A model generated the notes under the pieces. The model was given only the letters and a program-made list of their open reading frames with translations. It had not been told where the DNA came from and made no database searches. A program made the position numbers and the translations under genes. A stretch of 64,000 nt of DNA from Flavobacterium chungbukense (GTDB taxonomy: Bacteria; Bacteroidota; Bacteroidia; Flavobacteriales; Flavobacteriaceae): assembly GCF_020805785.1 (NCBI RefSeq), contig NZ_JAJGZV010000004.1, positions 186,001 to 250,000 on the forward strand, read 5' to 3'. Of this stretch, positions 43,749-52,316 are shown in pieces (the first letter of the stretch is position 1; each line of letters opens with the position of its first letter).

Positions 43749-43916
43749 CTCACGTGTTAATAATCAACTAATTTTTTTTTCTAAAATTCCTACTTCATAA
43801 ATCTTAAAAATTCAGGATTTAATAAAACTCAATACTCTTTTTTGCCTTAGTGATCGATTTCGTAGAAAATGAAAACGTTGTAGTTATTAAATACCTATTT
43901 AATAAAATTTTAACAA

Positions 43917-43959
43917 TGATTTTTATCAGGTATTTCCCTGATATATAGAAGGATCTTTG
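43917..43959 (+). promoter_or_regulatory. FNR/CRP-like box plus -7-like element before the second YceI gene
   Basis: TGATTTTTATCA (43917-43928) is identical to the box at 43071. The -7-like GATCTTTG (43952-43959; consensus TAnnTTTG with two off-bases) stands at the same 24-base distance. The preceding 14 bases (AATAAAATTTTAAC) are also shared. Confidence 0.6.
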
Positions 43960-44037
43960 ATACAAGTTAAAAACAACATTCTTAGTACTAAATAGAAACT
44001 GGCCGACACATTAACTTAATTTTTTTACAATAAAAAC

Positions 44038-44616
44038 ATGACAAACATGAAAACAAATACATTAAAATTTTTCGCATTAGCAGCCGCATTTTTAGGAATG
44101 ACTTCAATCGGTTCAGCACAAAAGTCATACAATTTAGAAAGTAAATCTACTTTTTCTGTCGCAGGAACTTCAACACTCCATGACTGGGAAATGAAATCGG
44201 CTTCTGGAACTGGAACTGCATCTTTAAATATCGCAAACGGCAAACTAACTGATATCGATGCATTAACAATAACCCTTCCGGCAGAAACTATAAAAAGTGA
44301 GAAAAAAAGCATGGATAAAGTAGCGTATGAAACTTTAAAAACAGACAAAAACAAAAACATCAAATACGTTCTAAAATCTGCTGAAAAAGTAAATGAAACT
44401 ACTTGGGAACTTACAGGAACTTATACTATTGCTGGAGTAAGCAAAGTATATAAAACTACTGTAAAAACAACTGTCACAAAAGATGGTTTAAACCTGCAAG
44501 GATCAAATAAAATCACTTTTACAGAATTCGGAATGAAATCGCCAACTGCAATGCTTGGCACCATCAAAACTGGTCAAGACCTAACCTTAAAATTTAATTT
44601 AAACTTTAATTTATAA
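44038..44616 (+). CDS. YceI family protein
   Basis: A 192-aa lipocalin-like exported protein, paralogous to the previous gene: STFSVAGTSTLHDWEMKSAS, then KSMDKVAYETLKTDKNKNIK and YTIAGVSKVYKTTV. The signal peptide ends near IGSAQ. The start is the ATG at 44038 or, more conventionally for a signal peptide, the ATG at 44047. Likely binds a lipid or quinone in the periplasm. It heads a tight unit with the barrel protein (5 bp) and the YceI-like protein. Confidence 0.93.
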   Translation: MTNMKTNTLKFFALAAAFLGMTSIGSAQKSYNLESKSTFSVAGTSTLHDWEMKSASGTGTASLNIANGKLTDIDALTITLPAETIKSEKKSMDKVAYETLKTDKNKNIKYVLKSAEKVNETTWELTGTYTIAGVSKVYKTTVKTTVTKDGLNLQGSNKITFTEFGMKSPTAMLGTIKTGQDLTLKFNLNFNL

Positions 44617-44621
44617 CCGCC

Positions 44622-46073
44622 ATGAAGAAGATTTATATCCTATTTATTACATTAATAAGTACATACACTATTCAAGCACAAGTAAGTTTTGGAAACATGC
44701 AAAACCAAATCTCTAGAGGGAAAGACGGTATTAACGTTTTCGACGTGCAGAAAGACACTAGAGAATTCAAAGGTTTAAGTATCGACCTTGGCGGCGCTTT
44801 CAATATGGATTTTCAAGCAACCAATTCATTTAACGACCAACCAACTAACATTACGACTACAACAACTACAGCTGCGGGAACTACTACTAGATCAATTACT
44901 GGATATCGTTTAATGAATACGGAAAACAATTTTACTCTTCCTGCTGCTGATATGTATATTGGCGCTCAATTGTTTGACGGAGTACGAGTAAATTTAGATA
45001 TTTATTTAGCTTCAAGACACCACAATGATTCTTATGTAAAAGGTGGATACTTGCAAATTGACAAATTAGACTTCATCAAAAAAGACTTCTTGGCTGATGT
45101 AATGAAATATGCTACAATTAAAATTGGGCAAATGGAAAACAATTTTGGTGATGCACACTTCAGAGGTTCTGATAATGGAAACACAATCAAAAATGCGTTT
45201 GTTGGAAACAATATCATGTATTCTTTTACTACAGAAATGGGTATGGAGGTTTACTATAACAGAAATGGACTGGTAAGTATGCTAGGTGTTACAAACGGTA
45301 ATTTAAATCAAAGTAATGAACAAGTTTTTTACACTGCTGGACCGAACACAAACACAACGCATAGTCCTTCAATCTTAGCTAAATTGGGTTATGACAAACA
45401 GCTTAACGAAGATTTAAGAATAAGATTAACTGGTTCTTATTATCATAATTCAAATCTTGGTAATGCAAACATATATTCTGCTAATAGATCAGGATTTGGT
45501 TATTGGGGTATCTTGAATAATAATGCTTATAAAAATACTATTACTAAGACCGATGCCAATGGTACTGTTATTTCTACAACTACTACTGATGTTGCTACTA
45601 GTTTTAGTAAAACATCTACTCCAGAAGCAACGTTTAATCCTAATTTCAAAAACTGGGCTACTACATACATGATTAACCCTTTTATAAAATATAAAGGACT
45701 TGAATTCTTCGGAACAATCGAATTAGCTTCAGGAGGAGATAAAGCTGGTACTGACGACAAACGTACTGCTAATCAATATGCTTCAGAGCTTATATACAGA
45801 TTTGGAAAAACAGAACAATTCTATCTAGGAGGAAAATACAATACAGTATCTGGAAAATTATCTAATGCTGATGCTAAAGAAGTTACCGTAGATAAATTTG
45901 AAGCAAGTGCTGGTTGGTTTATGACTAAAAACATTTTAGCTAAACTAAACTATGTCAATCAAAACTATAAAAATTACTCACAATTTACAGGAGATCCTGC
46001 TACTGGAAACGTAAATAACTTTTATGGTGGTAAATTTAACGGTTTAGTATTCGAAGCAGTAATTGCATTCTAA
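44622..46073 (+). CDS. Predicted outer-membrane porin-like beta-barrel protein
   Basis: A 483-aa exported protein: signal peptide ending near IQAQ (residue 19), then alternating beta strands with aromatic ends through to a C-terminal LVFEAVIAF, typical of the last strand of a barrel. Low-complexity Thr stretches occur near residues 80-95. The family is not certain; proteins like this are paired with YceI genes in flavobacteria. It is 5 bp after the YceI gene and 11 bp before the YceI-like gene, so the unit may move a hydrophobic ligand across the outer membrane (inference). Confidence 0.82.
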   Translation: MKKIYILFITLISTYTIQAQVSFGNMQNQISRGKDGINVFDVQKDTREFKGLSIDLGGAFNMDFQATNSFNDQPTNITTTTTTAAGTTTRSITGYRLMNTENNFTLPAADMYIGAQLFDGVRVNLDIYLASRHHNDSYVKGGYLQIDKLDFIKKDFLADVMKYATIKIGQMENNFGDAHFRGSDNGNTIKNAFVGNNIMYSFTTEMGMEVYYNRNGLVSMLGVTNGNLNQSNEQVFYTAGPNTNTTHSPSILAKLGYDKQLNEDLRIRLTGSYYHNSNLGNANIYSANRSGFGYWGILNNNAYKNTITKTDANGTVISTTTTDVATSFSKTSTPEATFNPNFKNWATTYMINPFIKYKGLEFFGTIELASGGDKAGTDDKRTANQYASELIYRFGKTEQFYLGGKYNTVSGKLSNADAKEVTVDKFEASAGWFMTKNILAKLNYVNQNYKNYSQFTGDPATGNVNNFYGGKFNGLVFEAVIAF

Positions 46074-46084
46074 TATATAAAAAA

Positions 46085-46636
46085 ATGAAAACGAGATTTT
46101 CAATATTAATGATGGGTTTAGCAATTTTCTTTTTATTAGGAAGTGCTAAACCCACTTTTTTTCCAGAAGATAACGCTGTGGTAATAAACAAAATTAAAAT
46201 AGAAATCACAGGACTATCTACAGTTGGAAAGTACAATTGCTCTAATACCTTTAATATAAAAGATACGGTTTATGTAAATTGTGCTAAAAAAAACACTTTC
46301 AATACCGATATTAAAATGTCAAATTTTGATTGCGGCAACAAAATCATGACAAAGGATTTGCAAGGAACTGTGAAAGTAAAAAAATTTCCAAACAGCACAG
46401 TAAGTATTACTGACATCAAAAAAGACGGTAAAAATTACAAATGCAAACTAAACTTTTACATCACAGATAAAACGCTGAAATACAAAGATTTCATTTTATA
46501 CAATTCTGATGATAAAATTCAGGGAACGCTAAATTTAAAATTCTCTGATATCGAATTAGAAGCTCCGGTAAAGATGGCTGGATTGATAAAAGTGAAAGAC
46601 GATATCATTATAAATTTCAGCTTATATAAAAACTAA
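46085..46636 (+). CDS. Divergent YceI-like exported protein
   Basis: A 183-aa protein with an N-terminal hydrophobic signal (MMGLAIFFLLGSAKP region). The core KIEITGLSTVGKYNCSNTFN resembles the YceI strand with the TxDW motif degenerate; later strands (VSITDIKKDGKNYKCKLNF, FSDIELEAPVKMAGLIKVKD) fit the same barrel, with the closing FSLYKN. Four cysteines are present, unlike its paralogues, so disulfides are likely. Last gene of the YceI unit. Confidence 0.78.
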   Translation: MKTRFSILMMGLAIFFLLGSAKPTFFPEDNAVVINKIKIEITGLSTVGKYNCSNTFNIKDTVYVNCAKKNTFNTDIKMSNFDCGNKIMTKDLQGTVKVKKFPNSTVSITDIKKDGKNYKCKLNFYITDKTLKYKDFILYNSDDKIQGTLNLKFSDIELEAPVKMAGLIKVKDDIIINFSLYKN

Positions 46637-46800
46637 AAAAATTAGCATCACATTTCAAAATTGATAATTTTTGGCATAAGAATTGTCTTGCTCTCGAAAG
46701 AAAAATAATCTTACAAAGAGCTCAATCATTTTAAAATTTGTATTTTTATTTTTCAGCCATTAACCTTTAAGTGTTATCAACCTAAAAAAAAATTGAAATT

Positions 46801-47199
46801 ATGAAAAAACAGATTTTAAGTTTAGCTGTAATTGCTTTATTAGCATTCGCTGTTCAATCATGCGAGAAGAAAGAAACGAAACCTGCAGAAGATGAATTAA
46901 CTCTTGGAAACAAGGTTGATTCTCTAACGACAGACATCGAAGAAGTAACGGATAGCGCTGTTAGCAAAGCTGAAGGTGCTGCTGCAAAAGCAAAAGATGC
47001 AACTAAAACTGCAGCCGAAGATGTAAAAGACGCTACTAAAAAAGCTGCAAACGATGTAGAAAACGCTGCTAAAAAAACAGCAACAGACGTAAAAGACGCG
47101 ACTAAAAAAGGCGCTGAAAAAGTTGAAAATGCAGCAAAAGCAGCAAAAGACGGAACAGTAAAAACAGCAAAAGAAGTTAATGAAGCTTTGAAAAAATAA
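46801..47199 (+). CDS. Lipoprotein with LEA-like 11-residue repeats
   Basis: Type II signal peptide with lipobox VQSC (Cys21), followed by an acidic stretch and then, from about residue 55 to 125, near-repeats of the form DATKKAANDVENAAKK, DATKKGAEKVENAAK. The Ala/Lys/Asp pattern with period of about 11 resembles late-embryogenesis-abundant group 3 proteins, associated with desiccation and freezing tolerance. The mature chain would be a disordered or amphipathic helix anchored in the membrane. A terminator follows at 47222. Function inferred only from composition. Confidence 0.8.
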   Translation: MKKQILSLAVIALLAFAVQSCEKKETKPAEDELTLGNKVDSLTTDIEEVTDSAVSKAEGAAAKAKDATKTAAEDVKDATKKAANDVENAAKKTATDVKDATKKGAEKVENAAKAAKDGTVKTAKEVNEALKK

Positions 47200-47221
47200 G
47201 TTTCATTTAAACATTGAAAAG

Positions 47222-47253
47222 AAACCATTCGCCAAAAACGAATGGTTTTTTTA
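47222..47253 (+). terminator. Terminator after the LEA-like lipoprotein
   Basis: AAACCATTCG (47222-47231) pairs perfectly with CGAATGGTTT (47239-47248), loop of 7, followed by a T-tract to about 47253. Confidence 0.85.
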
Positions 47254-47280
47254 TGCCAAATAGTTAGCATAATTTTTTTG

Positions 47281-47288
47281 TATTTTTG
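47281..47288 (+). promoter_or_regulatory. -7 element of the O-methyltransferase gene
   Basis: TATTTTTG, exact TAnnTTTG; start near 47294, 20 bases before the ATG at 47314. It argues against an upstream GTG/ATG at 47242, which lies before the promoter. Confidence 0.5.
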
Positions 47289-47313
47289 TTTTCAAATTAC
47301 AAGATACTTCAAC

Positions 47314-47955
47314 ATGCATTTTATATCACAAGAACTAGAAGATTATATCGAACAGCACTCTGAAAACGAACCAGAATTGTTGGCAAAACTCAATAAAGAA
47401 ACTTATCAAAAAATACTTTTGCCAAGAATGTTAAGTGGTCATTTCCAAGGTCGTGTTTTGAGTATGTTGTCTAAATTAATTCGTCCTGTCAATATTTTGG
47501 AGATCGGAACTTACACAGGTTACGCAGCATTGTGTTTATGTGAAGGAATGCAGGAAAACGGACAATTACACACAATTGATATCAAAGAAGAATTAGTTGA
47601 TTTCCAGCGAAAATATTTTGATGCATCACCTTGGGGCAAACAAATTTTTCAGCATTTAGGTGAAGCTGTAAATATTATTCCTGATTTGGATGTAAAATTT
47701 GACTTGGTATTTATTGATGCTGATAAAGAAAACTATCTCAATTATTGGGAAATGATTGTTCCAAAAATGAATAAAGGCGGAATTATTTTGTCGGATAATG
47801 TTTTATGGAGCGGAAAAATTCTTGAACCAGTTCACCCAAATGACGTTAGCACAAAAGTACTTTTAGAATACAATCAGCTTTTGAAAGATGACCCTAGAGT
47901 TGAGACAGTTTTACTGCCTATTCGCGATGGATTGACGGTTAGTAGGGTTCTTTAA
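47314..47955 (+). CDS. SAM-dependent O-methyltransferase
   Basis: A 213-aa catechol-O-methyltransferase-type enzyme (Methyltransf_3). Start at MHFISQELEDYIEQHSENE; the upstream extension is excluded by the promoter. SAM motif ILEIGTYTGYAALCLCEG near 62-79, FDLVFIDADKENYLNYWE near 132-149 with the metal-binding Asp, and GGIILSDNVLWSGKILEP near 160-177. Cytoplasmic. Substrate unknown; relatives act on caffeoyl, catechol or tRNA hydroxyuridine groups (TrmR), and the last is plausible. Confidence 0.9.
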   Translation: MHFISQELEDYIEQHSENEPELLAKLNKETYQKILLPRMLSGHFQGRVLSMLSKLIRPVNILEIGTYTGYAALCLCEGMQENGQLHTIDIKEELVDFQRKYFDASPWGKQIFQHLGEAVNIIPDLDVKFDLVFIDADKENYLNYWEMIVPKMNKGGIILSDNVLWSGKILEPVHPNDVSTKVLLEYNQLLKDDPRVETVLLPIRDGLTVSRVL

Positions 47956-47965
47956 TCTCATTTTT

Positions 47966-48066
47966 TGTCATTTCGACGAAAGGAGAAATCGCACTAGTGG
48001 CTCGACAAAGATTGGCGATTTTCTTTTTGGATTTCCGGTGTGATTTCTCCTTTCGTCGAAATGACA
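47966..48066. repeat. Palindromic element with 29-bp arms
   Basis: TGTCATTTCGACGAAAGGAG and onward (47966-47994) and its inverted copy (48038-48066) agree in 28 of 29 bases around a 43-base centre. Sequences beginning TGTCATTTCGACGAA are familiar dispersed palindromes in flavobacterial genomes. It lies between the O-methyltransferase and the dioxygenase genes and codes for nothing. Confidence 0.8.
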
Positions 48067-48112
48067 ATCGGACGTTAACTTCAATAAAAAAAAATCAACA
48101 AGCATTTTAATC

Positions 48113-48832
48113 ATGAATTATAACACCGAAATAAGGTCTGAAGGCTTTGCAATAATAAATGATGTTTTCACAGAAAAAGAAATTGAAAATATAATTGCAT
48201 TAATTGAAAACAATACTGCTAATAATCAAGAAAATGCTACTTTCAGAAAATCTCAAGACTTATTTGCAATAAGACAATTTCATAAAGAAATACCTGAAAC
48301 TTTAGATTTTATTTTCAATGAGAATTTAAAAGAAATTATCGAATCTAATTTTGGAAAAGGGTATTTCATAACCAAATCTATTTATTTTGATAAACCAGAA
48401 AAATCAAATTGGTTCGTAGCTTATCATCAAGATTTGACTATCTCTGTCAATCAAAAAATTGAGTTAGAAAATTTTGAAAACTGGACAGTAAAACAAAATC
48501 AGTTTGCAGTTCAGCCTCCCACAGAAATATTAGAAAACAATTTTACAATAAGAATTCATATTGACAAGACCACCAAAGATAACGGAGCTTTAAAAGTTAT
48601 CAATAATTCGCATTCAAAAGGAATTTTAAGAATTGAAAATCTTGATTTTGAAAGCGAAAAAGAAACTATTTGCGAAGTCGAAAAAGGCGGCGTAATGATT
48701 ATGAAACCTCTTTTATTTCATGCCTCTAATAAGACCACAAATAACGAACGAAGAAGAGTTATCCATATTGAATTTAGCAGACAAGAACTCCCAAATGGAC
48801 TAGAATGGAGTGAAAAAATGACTTTAAACTAA
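48113..48832 (+). CDS. Phytanoyl-CoA dioxygenase (PhyH) family protein
   Basis: A 239-aa Fe(II)/2-oxoglutarate-dependent dioxygenase. The iron triad is visible: His105 and Asp107 in FVAYHQDLTISV, and the distal His in MKPLLFHASNKT, followed by Arg in NNERRRVIHIEFS for 2-oxoglutarate. The double-stranded beta-helix ends IEFSRQELP. No signal peptide. Typical substrates are acyl-CoAs or small metabolites; the actual substrate is unknown. Confidence 0.9.
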   Translation: MNYNTEIRSEGFAIINDVFTEKEIENIIALIENNTANNQENATFRKSQDLFAIRQFHKEIPETLDFIFNENLKEIIESNFGKGYFITKSIYFDKPEKSNWFVAYHQDLTISVNQKIELENFENWTVKQNQFAVQPPTEILENNFTIRIHIDKTTKDNGALKVINNSHSKGILRIENLDFESEKETICEVEKGGVMIMKPLLFHASNKTTNNERRRVIHIEFSRQELPNGLEWSEKMTLN

Positions 48833-48898
48833 AAAGCTTTAGCCAAAATCTAAACTAGTATTTGGATAAAGCCTTTTAATATTTTATTATATAAAAAC

Positions 48899-48938
48899 CT
48901 TAGAATCTTAGCATCTCAGAACCTTAGCACCTTTTAAA
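48899..48938. repeat. Octamer tandem array, CTTAGCAY-like
   Basis: Five 8-base units in register: CTTAGAAT, CTTAGCAT, CTCAGAAC, CTTAGCAC, CTTTTAAA. Same period and similar core as 2868-2907. Lies at the convergent end between the dioxygenase and PAP2 genes. Confidence 0.6.
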
Positions 48939-48945
48939 AAAAAAC

Positions 48946-49509
48946 CTACCCAGGAAAATATTGCGGTTTCAATTTTTTGTACACTAAATAAAGAAGCGAA
49001 CCAAAAAGTGCTCCAAAGAAATATCCAGCAAGAATATCGCCTGGAAAGTGCAATCCTAAATAAATTCGGCTGTAAGCGAATATTAAAGGCCACAAAAATA
49101 AGAAGCCAATATATTTAAAATAACGTCTTAAAACCCAAAATAAGAAAGTTGCAACTGCCATTGTATTTGCAGCATGTCCAGAGAAAAAGCTAAATGATTT
49201 TCTAACCTGAACAACTCTGATAATTGTATTCACTTCTGGGTCATTGCAAGGGCGCAAACGCTGAAAAGTATGCTTAAATAAATTACAAGTCTGATCTGTA
49301 AAAGCAATCAAAACCGCTATAAAAAGTAATAAATATAGAGTCTGCTTACCTCCTATTTTTTTATAAATAAGATAAAAAAGCAATAGAAAAAATGGTGTCC
49401 AATACAACTGCTGAGTAATAATCAGCCAAAGTTTATCATAAGTTTCAGAACCTAATCCGTTAAGATATATTAAGAGATTTTTATCTAATTCCTTTATTGT
49501 TTCAAGCAT
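48946..49509 (-). CDS. PAP2 superfamily phosphatase
   Basis: A 187-aa integral-membrane phosphatase with about five helices. The three family motifs are present: KHTFQRLRPCN (KX6RP), FSFFSGHAANTM (PSGH variant SGH), and YSRIYLGLHFPGDILAG (SRX5HX3D). Substrates of the class are phosphatidic acid or undecaprenyl pyrophosphate; the latter would link it to cell wall synthesis, but the substrate cannot be told from sequence. Overlaps tatA by 1 bp (49509). Confidence 0.93.
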   Translation of the reverse strand: MLETIKELDKNLLIYLNGLGSETYDKLWLIITQQLYWTPFFLLLFYLIYKKIGGKQTLYLLLFIAVLIAFTDQTCNLFKHTFQRLRPCNDPEVNTIIRVVQVRKSFSFFSGHAANTMAVATFLFWVLRRYFKYIGFLFLWPLIFAYSRIYLGLHFPGDILAGYFFGALFGSLLYLVYKKLKPQYFPG

Positions 49510-49856
49510 TATCTTTGGCGTTTAATAGGTCCAGAAAGTGTGTCAATATCTTCTTTTACTTTTTCGATCTCGTTTGTGGTATCTCCTAAAAGATTTCCTG
49601 TATCTCCGAGTAAATTAGATTTTGCATTATTAATTTCTGCATTAATATTTCCGGTGATATCAGTCAAAGATTTAGAATCAAGACCGTTGGCCTCAGCTCC
49701 TTTTTGAATTTCACTTTTAATATCATTAGTTGCATTTTTTAACTGAGCCATAGCTTTTCCCATTGTACGAGCAATTTCCGGAACTTTATCTGAACCAAAA
49801 AGCATTAGTACTATAAACAGTATAAAAACTAATTCTCCTCCTCCTATACCAAACAT
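49509..49856 (-). CDS. tatA: Twin-arginine translocase subunit TatA/B
   Basis: A 115-aa protein: short N-terminal membrane helix (GGGELVFILFIVLMLFGSDK, about 5-24), the hinge Gly-Ser, then the amphipathic helix VPEIARTMGKAMAQLKNATN and a polar tail. It forms the protein-conducting part of the Tat pathway. TatA and TatB cannot be separated with certainty here. The PAP2 gene follows immediately. TatC is not in the window. Confidence 0.93.
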   Translation of the reverse strand: MFGIGGGELVFILFIVLMLFGSDKVPEIARTMGKAMAQLKNATNDIKSEIQKGAEANGLDSKSLTDITGNINAEINNAKSNLLGDTGNLLGDTTNEIEKVKEDIDTLSGPIKRQR

Positions 49857-49949
49857 AACTTTTATTTTTGTTGACGCAAAGATATTAAATTTTGCACCTT
49901 AGAGTTTTAAAATTAACTTAAAAAGTCCTTTAAAATGCATTTATTAGAA

Positions 49950-49991
49950 AAAGAAAAAAGTTCATTAGGCTTTTATACCCAATGAACTTTT
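49950..49991 (-). terminator. Terminator of the M1 peptidase gene
   Basis: AAAAGTTCATT (49956-49966) pairs perfectly with AATGAACTTTT (49981-49991); on the minus strand a T-rich run follows. It lies 18 bases after the peptidase stop. Confidence 0.75.
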
Positions 49992-50009
49992 CTCTAACTT
50001 TTTATTTAT

Positions 50010-52250
50010 TTAGTCAAATTTCGACTTCGTTTCTACTTTTGGCCAAGAATTATTGGTTACATCAATATCTGCTGTAAGCAATTTTGGATCGACCTGAATA
50101 CTTTTAATTGCTTTAGTAGTAGCGTATACTTTTCTAGCCGACTCATTACCTTTTCTCCAAATCTGCGCTGGATATTTGTAATTATCTTTTGAACCGTCTT
50201 CGTATGTAATTTCAACTAAAATCGGCATAATCATTCCGCCTGGCTTATTAAATTCTACTTCATAGAAATATTTAGGCGTTTTGATGCTTGCTTTTTCTTC
50301 AGCTGTAAAAGTCTGATTTACATAATCTGCCAAAGTTCTAAATTCTTCTACTTGCAAAGCTTTTTTAGAAGACGCTTTTACTTCTGCATTATCTCCAGCA
50401 ACTAAGTAAACGAAAGGTCCTTTTTCAAATCCGAAACGACCTTTTCTTACTTTAACATTTTTAAGATCTGCAGTTGGAGTTTCTGAAACATAATATTGTT
50501 TTACTTCTTTAATTCCGATATCTACAAAATCTGTTGAGTAAAACCATCCTCTGAAAAACCAATCCAAATCTACTGCCGAAGCATCTTCCATCGTTCTAAA
50601 GAAATCTTCTGGAGTTGGGTGTTTGAACTTCCATCTGTTTGCATATGTTTTAAAAGCATGATCAAACAATTCTCTTCCCATAACCACTTCTCTCAAAATA
50701 TTAAGACCAGTAGCTGGTTTTCCGTAAGCATTATTTCCAAATTGGTGAATTGTTTCTGAATTCGACATAATTGGTTCTAAAAACTTCTGATCACCACTCA
50801 TGTAAGGAACGATATTTTTTGCTGGCCCTCTTCTTGATGGAAAATTAGAATCCAATTCTTGCTCTGCCAAATATTCTAAAAATGAATTTAAACCTTCATC
50901 CATCCAAGTCCATTGACGCTCATCTGAATTTACAATCATAGGAAAGAAAGTATGTCCAACTTCATGAATAACAACGCCAATCATTCCGTTTTTAACTTCT
51001 TTACTCGTTACGCCATTTTCGTCTGGGCGACCATAATTCCAGCAAATCATTGGATATTCCATTCCTTGATCTTCTGCAGAAACTGAAACTGCTTTTGGAT
51101 ATGGATAATCAAAAGTATGAGATGAATAGCTTTTCAATGTATGTGCCACGACCATTGTAGAAGTTTCTCCCCAAAGCGGATTTGATTCTTTTGGATAAAC
51201 AGATTCTGCCATCACAGTTCTGTTTCCGATTTTTACGGCCATTGCATCGTAAATAAATTTTCTAGAAGACGCAATTCCGAAATCACGAACATTTTTAGCA
51301 CTAAATTTCCATGTTTTTTTCTTTTCAGAAAAACCTTTTTCAGCTGCCTCTGCTTCTGCCTGTGTTACAATAACCACAGGTTTATCAAATGATTTCTGAG
51401 CTTGTTCGTATCTTTTTACTTGTTCTGCTGTAAAAACTTCGCTTCTATTTGTTAATTCCCCAGTTGCATCGATTACGTGATCCGCAGGAACTGTAATGTT
51501 TACGTCAAAATTTCCGAAAGGAAGAGCAAATTCACCACTTCCCCAAAACTGCATATTCTGCCACCCTTCTACATCATTGTAAACTGCCATTCTTGGATAA
51601 AATTGAGCAATCACATATAATTTATTACCGTCTTTCTCGAATAATTCATATCCTGAACGACCGCCTTCTTTTCTGTAATTATTGATATTGTACCACCATT
51701 TTATTGAAAAAGAAATTTTTTCTCCAGGTTTTAAAGGCGAAGTCAAATTAATACGCATCATCGTTTCGTTGATCGTATACGACATCGCATTACCTTTTGC
51801 ATCTTTTACCTGCTCGATATTAAAACCACGTTCCAAATCTTTTTTCAAATATTTAGAAGAAAAACCATCAAGCGCTAAAACCTGACTTATTTTATCGCTT
51901 TCAGCTAATGAAGTTTGCGTATTAGCTTTAGCTTGGTTTTGATCTAACTGTATCCATAAATACTCCAAAGAATCAGGAGAATTATTGCTATATGTTATAA
52001 CTTCAGACCCGCTTAATTTTGAATTTTTATCATCCAATTCAATATCAATTTTATAATCTGCTTGTTGCTGATAATAAGCTGGCCCTGGAGCACCAGAAGC
52101 AGTACGAAACATATTTGGAGTAGCCAATAGATCGTACATCTGGCTAAATTTGTTGGTATCGTATTTTCCTTGTTGCCTAACAGGAGCGGTTTCTTTTTCT
52201 TGTGCAATTAACATTGCTGGAAAAAGCAATAATAATGAAAGTTTTTTCAT
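50010..52250 (-). CDS. M1 family metallopeptidase
   Basis: A 746-aa exported aminopeptidase-like protein. Signal peptide ends near LIAQ (residue 17). The exopeptidase-type motif GMEYP (396-400) is followed by the zinc motif HEVGH at 429-433 and the third ligand Glu452 in WMDEGLNSFLEY. A C-terminal beta-rich part of about 180 residues follows. It should cut N-terminal residues from periplasmic or outer-surface peptides. The gene is followed by its own terminator and preceded by the DUF6702 gene (66 bp gap). Confidence 0.94.
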   Translation of the reverse strand: MKKLSLLLLFPAMLIAQEKETAPVRQQGKYDTNKFSQMYDLLATPNMFRTASGAPGPAYYQQQADYKIDIELDDKNSKLSGSEVITYSNNSPDSLEYLWIQLDQNQAKANTQTSLAESDKISQVLALDGFSSKYLKKDLERGFNIEQVKDAKGNAMSYTINETMMRINLTSPLKPGEKISFSIKWWYNINNYRKEGGRSGYELFEKDGNKLYVIAQFYPRMAVYNDVEGWQNMQFWGSGEFALPFGNFDVNITVPADHVIDATGELTNRSEVFTAEQVKRYEQAQKSFDKPVVIVTQAEAEAAEKGFSEKKKTWKFSAKNVRDFGIASSRKFIYDAMAVKIGNRTVMAESVYPKESNPLWGETSTMVVAHTLKSYSSHTFDYPYPKAVSVSAEDQGMEYPMICWNYGRPDENGVTSKEVKNGMIGVVIHEVGHTFFPMIVNSDERQWTWMDEGLNSFLEYLAEQELDSNFPSRRGPAKNIVPYMSGDQKFLEPIMSNSETIHQFGNNAYGKPATGLNILREVVMGRELFDHAFKTYANRWKFKHPTPEDFFRTMEDASAVDLDWFFRGWFYSTDFVDIGIKEVKQYYVSETPTADLKNVKVRKGRFGFEKGPFVYLVAGDNAEVKASSKKALQVEEFRTLADYVNQTFTAEEKASIKTPKYFYEVEFNKPGGMIMPILVEITYEDGSKDNYKYPAQIWRKGNESARKVYATTKAIKSIQVDPKLLTADIDVTNNSWPKVETKSKFD

Positions 52251-52316
52251 AAAAAGTTTAAAGGTAATTTGTCAGGCTGTGAAAATAATAATTAATACAT
52301 AATTTCACGACTTCAT

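Noticed and set aside
46854..47270. 138-codon minus-strand open frame opposite the LEA-like lipoprotein
   Set aside because: It is the antisense of an Ala/Lys-rich repeat gene, which keeps long open frames by composition; it also runs through the terminator.
47242..47313. Earlier start of the O-methyltransferase, adding 24 hydrophobic residues
   Set aside because: It lies upstream of the -7 box at 47281 and partly in the previous gene's terminator.
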